A DNA stretch of 64,000 bases, from positions 230,856 to 294,855 of the forward strand of contig NZ_JANUQM010000014.1 of the NCBI RefSeq assembly GCF_030386795.1, given 5' to 3'. The notes under the pieces were generated by a model. That model had not been told where the DNA came from. It searched no databases and saw nothing but the letters and a program-made list of their open reading frames with translations. The position numbers were made by a program, and so were the translations under genes. Source of the DNA: Streptomyces sp. S.PNR 29 (GTDB lineage Bacteria; Actinomycetota; Actinomycetes; Streptomycetales; Streptomycetaceae). Shown here piece after piece: positions 42,401 through 50,407 of the stretch (its first letter is position 1; each line of letters begins with the position of its first letter).

Positions 42401-44083
42401 ATGACGCCGAACGCCGCCTCCGCCTCCCCGAGCCGGAGAAGTTTCCTCGCCTCGACCGCGGTCGCCGCCGCAGCGGTGGCGGGAGGGATGCCGCTGCTCA
42501 CCGCCTGCGGCGGTGGCCAGGAGGGCCGCAAGGAGGGCGCCACCTCGGGCAAGGACGCCAAGAAGATCCTCCCGACGTTCGTGGCCTCCAGCGTCGTGTC
42601 GCCGGACATCCCGTCGAAGAACGGCTCGGCGGCCGGGTTCACCAAGGCGATCGCCATGGCCGACCTGAAGACCTCGGTCAGGAAGAAGAGGGGCAGCGGC
42701 GGCAAGCTCACCATCATGGCGCCGCTGTGGGGCACCCCGCCGCCCAACGGCAACCCCTACTACAAGGCCATGAACGAGGCCATCGGCGTCGACGTCACCT
42801 GGCAGAACCAGGACGGCAACACCTACGACGAGAAGCTGGGCGCGGTCCTCGCCTCCAGCGACATCCCGGACGTGGTGGTCGTCCCCGGCTGGAACCTGAT
42901 GGGCAAGATACCCAGCGCCCTCAACGCCAAGTTCGCCGACCTCGGCCCCTACCTGTCCGGCGACAAGGTCAAGGAATACCCCAACCTCGCGGCCGTCCCG
43001 ACCGACGCCTGGCAGCGCGCCATCTTCGGCGGCCAGCTCCGCGCGATCCCGATGCCGGGCTCGTACGTCCCCAACATCGCGCCCTTCTACCGCAAGGACG
43101 TCTTCGACCAGAAGGGCTGGACCCTCCCCAAGACCACGGACGAGTTCCTGGCCTGGGCGAAGGAGGCCACCGACCCCAAGGCCGGCGTGTGGGCCTGCTC
43201 CGACATGAAGTGGACCGCCTGGAACGCCTTCGGTGTCCTCAACGGCGGTGACAAGGCGCTGTGGTGGAACATGCAGGACGGCAAGCTGATCAACCGCGTC
43301 GAGACCGAGGAGTACCTCGAGGCCCTGGAGTGGGCGCGCAAGCTGTTCGCCGCCGGCGTGGTGCACCCGGACGACAGGGCCGGCAAGACCGCCAACCCGC
43401 CCGGCACCCGGTTCACCGCGGGCAAACTCCTCGTCTACAACCAGGACCTGTCCGACTGGTTCGGCAAGACCTCCGAGCAGCGCACGCAGAACCCCGAGTT
43501 CGAGATGGGCGCCATGGACATCTTCACCCACGACGGCGGCGACCCGCTGGTGTGGGCGGGGCAGCCGGCGAACATCTTCACCTTCGTCAACAAGAAGGCC
43601 TCCGAGCAGCAGATCAAGGACCTCCTCGCCATCGCCGACTTCTGCGCCTCGCCGTACGGCACCAAGGAATGGCTGCTCACGAACTACGGCGTCGAGGGCG
43701 TCGACTTCGAACTGAAGAAGGGTGTGCCCACCAAGACCACCAAGGGTGTCAACGAGGTCCTCGGCGCCTTCGACTACACCGGCGACCCGGCCGCCTTCGT
43801 CGCCCACCCCGACTTCCCCGAGGTCACCAAGGGCATGGTCGAGTGGCAGCAGCGCGTGGGCGCCTTCACCAAGAAGTCCTCCTTCTACGGCCTGACCGTC
43901 ACCGAGCCGAACCGCTGGTCCAACCTCGCCGACAACTTCGAGCAGCTGGAGGACGACATCACCCGCGGCCGCAAGAAGATCAGCGACATGCAGCAGGCCG
44001 TGTCCGACTGGAAGAAGCAGGGCGGCGACGACCTGCGCGACTGGTACAAGAAGCTGCTCGACCAGACCGGCTCGGCTAAGTGA
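42401..44083 (+). CDS. Sugar ABC transporter substrate-binding lipoprotein (LplA/YtcQ-like)
   Basis: A 560-residue extracellular solute-binding protein of family 1, with a Tat motif (SRRSFLAS, R12-R13) and a lipobox ending at C36 (LTACG). It belongs to the long subgroup that takes up oligosaccharides from plant or host glycans (LMAPLWGTPPP, LGAVLASSDIPDVVV, NIAPFYRKDVFDQKGW). It is the first gene of a long plus-strand unit with two permeases and four glycoside hydrolases. It is preceded by a LacI operator and is probably induced by xyloglucan oligosaccharides. ATG 42401 has AAGGG upstream. Confidence 0.92.
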   Translation: MTPNAASASPSRRSFLASTAVAAAAVAGGMPLLTACGGGQEGRKEGATSGKDAKKILPTFVASSVVSPDIPSKNGSAAGFTKAIAMADLKTSVRKKRGSGGKLTIMAPLWGTPPPNGNPYYKAMNEAIGVDVTWQNQDGNTYDEKLGAVLASSDIPDVVVVPGWNLMGKIPSALNAKFADLGPYLSGDKVKEYPNLAAVPTDAWQRAIFGGQLRAIPMPGSYVPNIAPFYRKDVFDQKGWTLPKTTDEFLAWAKEATDPKAGVWACSDMKWTAWNAFGVLNGGDKALWWNMQDGKLINRVETEEYLEALEWARKLFAAGVVHPDDRAGKTANPPGTRFTAGKLLVYNQDLSDWFGKTSEQRTQNPEFEMGAMDIFTHDGGDPLVWAGQPANIFTFVNKKASEQQIKDLLAIADFCASPYGTKEWLLTNYGVEGVDFELKKGVPTKTTKGVNEVLGAFDYTGDPAAFVAHPDFPEVTKGMVEWQQRVGAFTKKSSFYGLTVTEPNRWSNLADNFEQLEDDITRGRKKISDMQQAVSDWKKQGGDDLRDWYKKLLDQTGSAK

Positions 44084-44120
44084 CCCGCGGCGTGCAGGGC
44101 TGAGGCAAGGAGAACGGGCC

Positions 44121-45155
44121 GTGTCACACAGCACGGTGCCTCGCAGCAGGGCCGAGGCGCAGACGACGAAGACCCCGGTGGCGTCCGACGGGGCCACCGG
44201 ACCGGGGAAGGACGAGGGGCGCTCGGGGAGGCTGAGTCTCCGGCTCAGGTTCAGACGCGACCGCACCCTGATCCTGATGACGCTGCCCGCGGTCCTGCTG
44301 CTCCTGCTGTTCAACTACATACCGATCCTCGGGAACGTGGTCGCCTTCCAGGACTACGACCCGTACCTCAGCGACAACGGCTTCGTCGCGATGTTCCAGA
44401 GCCCGTGGGTCGGCTTCGAGCAGTTCGAGCGGGTCTTCGCCGACAGCGAGTTCTGGCACGCCGTGCAGAACACGTTCGTGCTGTTCTTCCTCCAGCTGGT
44501 GCTGTTCTTCCCCATCCCGATCCTGCTCGCGCTGCTCATCAACAGCGTGGTCAGGCCCCGGGTCCGGGCGGTTTCCCAGGCGATCATGTACCTGCCGCAC
44601 TTCTTCTCGTGGGTGCTGGTCGTCACCGTCTTCCAGCAGATCTTCGGCGGCGCCGGCATCATCGCCCAGACCCTGCGCGAGCACGGGTACAGCGGCTTCG
44701 ACGTCATGACCGACCCCGGAGTCTTCAAGTACCTGGTCACGGCCCAGATGGTCTGGAAGGACGCCGGCTGGGGCATCATCGTCTTCCTGGCGGCCCTCGC
44801 CTCGGTCCCGGGTGACCTGTACGAGGCGGCCGCGATGGACGGCGCGAGCCGCTGGCGCCGTATGTGGCACATCACGCTGCCCGCGCTGCGCCCGGTGATC
44901 GCCCTGCTGCTGGTGCTGCGCGTGGGCGACGCGCTGACCGTCGGCTTCGAGCAACTGCTGCTGCAACGCCAGGCGGTGGGCCCGGACGCCTCCGAAGTCC
45001 TCGACACCTACGTGTGGTGGAACGGCATCCGCAACCAGGACTTCAGCTACGCCGCCGCAGCGGGCCTGATCAAGGGCATCGTCGGACTGACCCTCGTCCT
45101 CGTGGCGAACAAGGTCGCCCACCTCATGGGCGAGCAGGGGGTGTACAAGAAGTGA
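44121..45155 (+). CDS. Sugar ABC transporter permease 1 (LplB-type)
   Basis: 344 residues. A basic, Ser/Arg-rich cytoplasmic tail of ~45 residues precedes six helices (first LILMTLPAVLLLLLFNYIPI). The EAA coupling loop is LYEAAAMDGASRWRRMWHITLPALRP. It belongs to the MalF-like group specific for oligosaccharide importers. It forms a heterodimer with the next gene product, whose start overlaps this stop by 4 nt (GTGA). No ATPase gene is present anywhere in the locus. Confidence 0.93.
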   Translation: MSHSTVPRSRAEAQTTKTPVASDGATGPGKDEGRSGRLSLRLRFRRDRTLILMTLPAVLLLLLFNYIPILGNVVAFQDYDPYLSDNGFVAMFQSPWVGFEQFERVFADSEFWHAVQNTFVLFFLQLVLFFPIPILLALLINSVVRPRVRAVSQAIMYLPHFFSWVLVVTVFQQIFGGAGIIAQTLREHGYSGFDVMTDPGVFKYLVTAQMVWKDAGWGIIVFLAALASVPGDLYEAAAMDGASRWRRMWHITLPALRPVIALLLVLRVGDALTVGFEQLLLQRQAVGPDASEVLDTYVWWNGIRNQDFSYAAAAGLIKGIVGLTLVLVANKVAHLMGEQGVYKK

Positions 45156-46090
45156 CCGCCGTCGTCGACCGGCCGCAGGCCGGGAAACCGAGCCGCTGGG
45201 CCGCGCCTCCCCGGCCCACCTGGGAGGAGGAGCCCCGCAAGGCCGGGCTCGCCGCCAAGGGACTCGTCCTCGGCATCGCCTGCTTCGCGATCCTCTTCCC
45301 GCTGTGGATCGTCATCGTCACCAGCCTGTCCTCGAAGAAGACCATCGACGCCACGGGCGGCCTGGTGGTGATCCCCAAGGACATCACCTTCGTCGCCTAC
45401 CAGGAACTGCTCAGCGGCGGCCAGGTGCAGCGGGCCACACTGGTCAGCCTCGGCATCACCGTCGTCGGCACGCTGTTCAGCATGACCGTGTCGGTGCTGT
45501 GCGCCTACGGCCTGTCCCGCAGCGGCTCGCTCGGCCACCGCTGGATCCTGATGACGCTGCTCACCACGATGTTCTTCAGCGCCGGCCTCATCCCGACGTA
45601 CCTGCTGGTACAGGCCCTCGGGCTGACCGACACCTATCTGGCGCTGATCCTGCCCAGCGCGGTGAGTGTCTTCAACATCCTGGTGCTGCGCGGGTTCTTC
45701 ATGGGGATCTCGCCCGAACTCATCGACAGTGCCCGCATCGACGGCGCGGGGGACTGGCGCATCCTCTGGAAGATCGTCCTGCCGCTGTCCCGCGCGGTCG
45801 TCGCCGTGATCGCGCTGTTCTACGCGGTGGGCTACTGGAGCGCCTGGTTCAACGCGTCGATCTACCTGACCGACCAGGACATGATGCCGCTGCAGAACGT
45901 CATGATCCAGCTGGTGCAGAAGCAGCAGCGGCCCGTCGGTCTCGCCGCCCAGATCAACACCGGTCAGCTCTCGCCGCTCTCCATCCAGATGGCGGTCATG
46001 GTGCTCGCCCTCCTCCCGGTCGCCGTCCTGTCGCCCTTCGTCCAGAAGCACTTCAAGAAGGGCATGCTCACGGGTGCCGTCAAGGGCTGA
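45152..46090 (+). CDS. Sugar ABC transporter permease 2 (LplC/YtcP-type)
   Basis: 312 residues, the MalG-like partner. Six helices are visible, with LIDSARIDGAGDWRILWKIVLPLSRA as coupling loop and FVQKHFKKGMLTGAVKG as the typical C-terminus of this subgroup. It has no own ribosome-binding site spacing problem because it is translationally coupled to permease 1. It probably depends on a general sugar ATPase such as MsiK from elsewhere in the genome (known practice in Streptomyces). Confidence 0.93.
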   Translation: MTAVVDRPQAGKPSRWAAPPRPTWEEEPRKAGLAAKGLVLGIACFAILFPLWIVIVTSLSSKKTIDATGGLVVIPKDITFVAYQELLSGGQVQRATLVSLGITVVGTLFSMTVSVLCAYGLSRSGSLGHRWILMTLLTTMFFSAGLIPTYLLVQALGLTDTYLALILPSAVSVFNILVLRGFFMGISPELIDSARIDGAGDWRILWKIVLPLSRAVVAVIALFYAVGYWSAWFNASIYLTDQDMMPLQNVMIQLVQKQQRPVGLAAQINTGQLSPLSIQMAVMVLALLPVAVLSPFVQKHFKKGMLTGAVKG

Positions 46091-46150
46091 CGGTTCCCGG
46101 CCGCAGGGCTGTCCGCCATCTCCCGCCCGCGGCTCTCGTCGTGGCTGGTC

Positions 46151-46180
46151 GCGCAGTTCCCCGCGCCCCTTTCGGGGCGC
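46151..46180. repeat. Dispersed Streptomyces hairpin motif ending GCGCCCCTTTCGGGGCGC
   Basis: GTCGCGCAGTTCCCC followed by a perfect 7-bp hairpin (46163-46169/46174-46180). To my knowledge, sequences of this wording recur between genes in many Streptomyces genomes. It lies in the only sizeable gap (127 bp) of the xyloglucan operon and may attenuate transcription. Confidence 0.6.
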
Positions 46181-46217
46181 TCCACGATCCCCTCTCCCGT
46201 CAGACGAGGTATGTGTC

Positions 46218-48443
46218 ATGCACGCGTCCTACCTGAGCAGACGTGCCGTTCTCGCCGGGACCGCGGCGGCCGCCGCGCTCACCACCGTCCCGTTCCTCCC
46301 CGGGGCGGCCCACGCCGCCGGGACCACCACGGCCGCCGCCCCCGCCTACCGCTGGCGCAACGCCGTCATCGGCGGCACCGGCTTCGTCTCCGGCGTGCTG
46401 TTCCACCCGTCGGTGCGCGGCCTCGCCTACGCCCGCACCGACATCGGCGGCGCCTACCGCTGGGACGACCGCGCCGCCCGCTGGACCCCGCTCATCGACC
46501 ACATCGGCTGGGACGACTGGAACCTCCTCGGCGTCGAGGCCATGGCCGTCGACCCCGCCCACCCCGACCGCCTGTACCTCGCCCTCGGCACCTACACCCA
46601 GTCCTGGGCCGGCAACGGCGCGATCCTGCGCTCCGAGGACCGCGGCGCCACCTGGCAGCGCACCGACCTCACCGTGAAGCTCGGCGCCAACGAGGACGGC
46701 CGGGGCGCGGGCGAACGGCTCCTGGTGGACCCGCGGGACAGCGACACCCTGTGGCTCGGCACCCGGCACGACGGGCTGCTGAAGTCGACGGACCGGGGCG
46801 CCACCTGGGCAGCCGCGCCCGGCTTCCCGCCCTCCCCCTCCGCCACCGGGCAGGGCGTCGTCCTCCTCGTCGCCGCCGGCCGCACCGTCTACGCCGGCTG
46901 GGGCGACTCCGACGGCACGGCGGCCGAGCCGAACCTGTACCGCACCGCCGACGGCACCACCTGGGAGGCCGTCCCCGGCCGGCCCACCGGCACTGCCGCC
47001 AAGGTCCCGATCCGCGCCGCGTACGACCGCGGCGCCCGCGAGCTGTACGTCACGTACGCCGACGCGCCCGGCCCCAACGGCCAGTCGACCGGCAGCGTGC
47101 ACAAGCTGTGCACCGCGAACGGCAGGTGGAAGGAGGTCACGCCGGTCAGGCCGGGCGGGACCACCCCCGACGGCGAATCCGACACCTTCGCTTACGGCGG
47201 GGTCGCCGTCGACGCCCGCCGCCCCGGCACCGTCGTCGTCTCCACCAACAACCGCTGGGCGGCGATCGACACCCTGTACCGGACCACCGACGGCGGCCGG
47301 ACCTGGACGTCCCTCAAGGACAGGGCCGTCCTCGACGTCTCGGAGACCCCCTTCCTCACGTTCGGCGCGGACCGGCCCAAGTTCGGCTGGTGGATCCAGG
47401 CGGTCGCCGTCGACCCGTACGACTCCCAGCACATCGTCTACGGCACCGGAGCGACCCTCTACGGCACCCGCGACCTGAAGAACTGGGCCCCGCAGATCCG
47501 TGGCCTGGAGGAGACGGCCGTACGCCAGCTGATCTCACCCCCGGCCGGGACGGCGCATCTGATCAGCGGATCCGGGGACATCGGCGTGCTGTACCACGAG
47601 CGGCTCACGGCGTCCCCGTCGCGCGGCATGGCGACGAACCCGGTGTTCGGGACGGCGACCGGACTCGCGCAGGCCGCGAAGAAGCCGTCGTACGTCGTCC
47701 GCGCCGGCTGGGGCGACCACGGCAACGGCGCCTACTCGAACGACGGCGGACAGACCTGGGCGCCCTTCGCCGCACAGCCCGCCATCGCCAAGGACGCGCC
47801 CGGGCCGATCGCCACGAACGCCGACGGCAGTGTGCTGCTGTGGTCCTTCGTGCACTGGGACGGCACCAGGTACCCGGCGCAGCGTTCGGCGGACAACGGC
47901 GCGAGCTGGACGGAGATCTCCTCCTTCCCGAAGGGCGCCACGCCGGTCGCCGACCCGGTCGACCCCACCCGCTTCTATGTGTTCGACACCGACACGGGGA
48001 CCGTCCTCGTCAGCACGGACAGTGGCCTGACCTTCACCAAGGGCGCCACCGGCCTGCCCTCCGGGGACACCCAGTTCAAGCTGGTCGCCGCGCCCGGGCG
48101 CTCGGGTGACCTGTGGCTGAGCACCAAGGGGAACGGGCTGTACCGGTCCACCGACGGCGGGGCGGGCTTCACCAAGGTCGGCAGCTGCTGGGCCTCGTAC
48201 GTCCTCGGCTTCGGCAAGGCCGCCGACGGCGCCGACTACCCGGCGATCTACCAGGTGGGCTCGACCGAGAGCATCACCGCCGTCTACCGCTCCGACGACG
48301 AGGCGAAGACCTGGGTGCGGATCAACGACGACGCCCACCAGTGGGGCTTCATCGGCGACGCCATCACCGGTGACCCGCGGATCTACGGCCGCGTCTACCT
48401 GGCCACCAACGGGCGCGGCGTCCAGTACGGGGAGCCCGTCTGA
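46218..48443 (+). CDS. GH74 xyloglucanase, secreted
   Basis: 741 residues. A Tat-type signal (YLSRRAVLAG, R8-R9, cleavage after about AHA-33) is followed by two seven-bladed propellers with repeated RSEDRGATW / STDRGATW / TTDGGRTW turns. The opening YRWRNAVIGGTGFVSGVLFHP and ARTDIGGAYRW are diagnostic of GH74. D75 and D454 (in SGSGDIG) are the expected catalytic acids. It cuts the beta-1,4-glucan backbone of xyloglucan outside the cell. No carbohydrate-binding module or cellulosomal domain is attached. The ATG at 46218 has GAGG upstream. It overlaps the next gene by one base (TGATG). Confidence 0.93.
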   Translation: MHASYLSRRAVLAGTAAAAALTTVPFLPGAAHAAGTTTAAAPAYRWRNAVIGGTGFVSGVLFHPSVRGLAYARTDIGGAYRWDDRAARWTPLIDHIGWDDWNLLGVEAMAVDPAHPDRLYLALGTYTQSWAGNGAILRSEDRGATWQRTDLTVKLGANEDGRGAGERLLVDPRDSDTLWLGTRHDGLLKSTDRGATWAAAPGFPPSPSATGQGVVLLVAAGRTVYAGWGDSDGTAAEPNLYRTADGTTWEAVPGRPTGTAAKVPIRAAYDRGARELYVTYADAPGPNGQSTGSVHKLCTANGRWKEVTPVRPGGTTPDGESDTFAYGGVAVDARRPGTVVVSTNNRWAAIDTLYRTTDGGRTWTSLKDRAVLDVSETPFLTFGADRPKFGWWIQAVAVDPYDSQHIVYGTGATLYGTRDLKNWAPQIRGLEETAVRQLISPPAGTAHLISGSGDIGVLYHERLTASPSRGMATNPVFGTATGLAQAAKKPSYVVRAGWGDHGNGAYSNDGGQTWAPFAAQPAIAKDAPGPIATNADGSVLLWSFVHWDGTRYPAQRSADNGASWTEISSFPKGATPVADPVDPTRFYVFDTDTGTVLVSTDSGLTFTKGATGLPSGDTQFKLVAAPGRSGDLWLSTKGNGLYRSTDGGAGFTKVGSCWASYVLGFGKAADGADYPAIYQVGSTESITAVYRSDDEAKTWVRINDDAHQWGFIGDAITGDPRIYGRVYLATNGRGVQYGEPV

Positions 48444-50407
48444 TGCCGGACCTCGCTGCGGCCACCCGGGGCCGGATCCTCTTCGGCGGCGACTACAACC
48501 CGGAGCAGTGGCCCGAGGAGACCTGGCACGAGGACGTCCGCCTGATGAAGGACGCCGGCGTCAACTCCGTGACCCTCGGTGTCTTCTCCTGGTCGAAGCT
48601 CGAACCCCACCCGGGCGCACGGGAGTTCGGGTGGCTCGACACGCTGATGGACCTGATGCACGACCACGGCATCGGCGTCGTCCTGGCCACCCCCACCTCC
48701 TCGCCCCCGCCCTGGATGGGCCGGCTGCACCCCGACACCCTCCCCGTCACCGAGGACGGCCGCACCGAGTGGTGGGGCGGCCGTCAGCACTTCTCGCACT
48801 CCAGCGCCACCTACCGGCGCTACGCCGCCGCCATCACCGAGGACCTGGCCGCCCGCTACGGCGGCCACCCCGCCCTCACGATGTGGCACATCAACAACGA
48901 GTACTGCACCTTCGACCACGGGGACCAGGCGGCGGCGGCCTTCCGCCGCTGGCTCCGCGAGAAGTACGGCACGCTCGACGCCCTGAACACCGCCTGGGGC
49001 ACGGCCTTCTGGAGCCAGGGCTACGACAGCTGGGACGGCATCCTGCCGCCCCGCCTCCCGCACTACATGAAGAACCCCACGCAGGTGCTGGACTTCCGGC
49101 GCTTCACCTCCGACATGCTCCTGGAGTGCTACGTCGCCGAGCGCGACATCGTCCGCCGGCACACCCCGCACATCCCGGTCACCACCAACTTCATGCCGCT
49201 GTGGTTCGGCCAGGACGCCTGGCGCTGGGCCGAGGAGGAGGACGTCGTCTCGGTCGACCTCTACCCCGACCCGCGCGACCCCCTCGGGGCGCAGAACGGC
49301 GCTCTGGTCCAGGACATGACCCGGTCCCAGGCCCGCGGTCCCTGGGTGCTCATGGAGCAGGCGGCGGGCCCGGTCAACTGGCGGGGCGTGAACCACCCCA
49401 AGCCACGCGGCCTCAACCGCCTGTGGTCCCTCCAGGCCGTCGCCCGGGGCGCGGACGCCGTCTGCTACTTCCAGTGGCGCCAGTCCCGGCAGGGCGCGGA
49501 GAAGTTCCACTCCGGCATGGTCAGCCACGCGGGGGAGGAGGGCCGCACGTATCAGGAGGTCAAGCAGCTCGGTGCCGAGCTCGCGCGGATCGCCCCCCAT
49601 GTGACGGGCCGCCACATCACCGCCGACGTCGCCGTCCTGCACGACTGGCACTCCTGGTGGGCCGGCGCCCAGGACGGCCGCCTGTCCACCCGGGCGGACT
49701 ACCCGGACGTCCTGCGCGCCTGGCACCGCGCCCTCTGGGAGGCCCACCTCACCACCGACTTCGCCCACCCCGAGCACGACCTGACGCCGTACACGGTGGT
49801 CGTCGTGCCCCAACTGTACGCGCTCACCGACGCGGCGATCGACAACCTCCTCGCCTACGTCCGCGGCGGCGGCACCCTCGTCTGCGGCTTCCTGACCGGC
49901 ATCGCGGACGAGGACGACCGGGTGCGGCCCGGCGGCATGGACGCCCGGCTGCGCGAGCTGTTCGGCATCCGCACCCTGCACGAGTGGTGGCCGCTGGACG
50001 CGGGGGAGACCGTCGCGTGCGAGGGCTTCCGCGGGACGCTGTGGTCGGAGGAGATCGAGGCCGCCGAGGACGCCGAGACGATCCCGTACCAGGGCGGCGA
50101 ACTCGACGGACTGCCCGCCGTCCTGCGCAGGGGCCGTGCCTGGTACGTCTCCACGCTCCCGGAGCCGGACGCGCTGCGCGACCTGCTCGCCCGGATCGCC
50201 GCCGGCGCGGGAGTCCGGCCGGTGCTCGACGCGATCCCGGCGGGCGTGGAGGCCGTTCGTCGCGGTGACCTGCTGTTCCTGCTCAACCACGGGCGCGAGG
50301 CGGTGACCGTGGAGGTGCCCGGCAGCCACCGGGACCTGCTCAGCGGGTCCACCATGAGGGACGAGGTCACCCTCGGCCGCTACGGCGTGGTGGTGTTGCA
50401 GTCATGA
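48443..50407 (+). CDS. GH42 beta-galactosidase
   Basis: A 654-residue GH42 enzyme. The opening GRILFGGDYNPEQWPEETW is the family hallmark. E153 in MWHINNEY is the acid/base and E305 in WVLMEQAAG the nucleophile. A trimerisation domain (IAPHVTGRHITADVAVLHDW) and a C-terminal beta domain follow. No signal peptide, so it acts on imported oligosaccharides, removing the galactose of xyloglucan side chains after fucose has gone. Xyloglucan loci elsewhere usually use GH35 or GH2 for this job, so GH42 would be an uncommon choice. It is coupled at both ends by 1-nt and 4-nt overlaps. Confidence 0.93.
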   Translation: MPDLAAATRGRILFGGDYNPEQWPEETWHEDVRLMKDAGVNSVTLGVFSWSKLEPHPGAREFGWLDTLMDLMHDHGIGVVLATPTSSPPPWMGRLHPDTLPVTEDGRTEWWGGRQHFSHSSATYRRYAAAITEDLAARYGGHPALTMWHINNEYCTFDHGDQAAAAFRRWLREKYGTLDALNTAWGTAFWSQGYDSWDGILPPRLPHYMKNPTQVLDFRRFTSDMLLECYVAERDIVRRHTPHIPVTTNFMPLWFGQDAWRWAEEEDVVSVDLYPDPRDPLGAQNGALVQDMTRSQARGPWVLMEQAAGPVNWRGVNHPKPRGLNRLWSLQAVARGADAVCYFQWRQSRQGAEKFHSGMVSHAGEEGRTYQEVKQLGAELARIAPHVTGRHITADVAVLHDWHSWWAGAQDGRLSTRADYPDVLRAWHRALWEAHLTTDFAHPEHDLTPYTVVVVPQLYALTDAAIDNLLAYVRGGGTLVCGFLTGIADEDDRVRPGGMDARLRELFGIRTLHEWWPLDAGETVACEGFRGTLWSEEIEAAEDAETIPYQGGELDGLPAVLRRGRAWYVSTLPEPDALRDLLARIAAGAGVRPVLDAIPAGVEAVRRGDLLFLLNHGREAVTVEVPGSHRDLLSGSTMRDEVTLGRYGVVVLQS

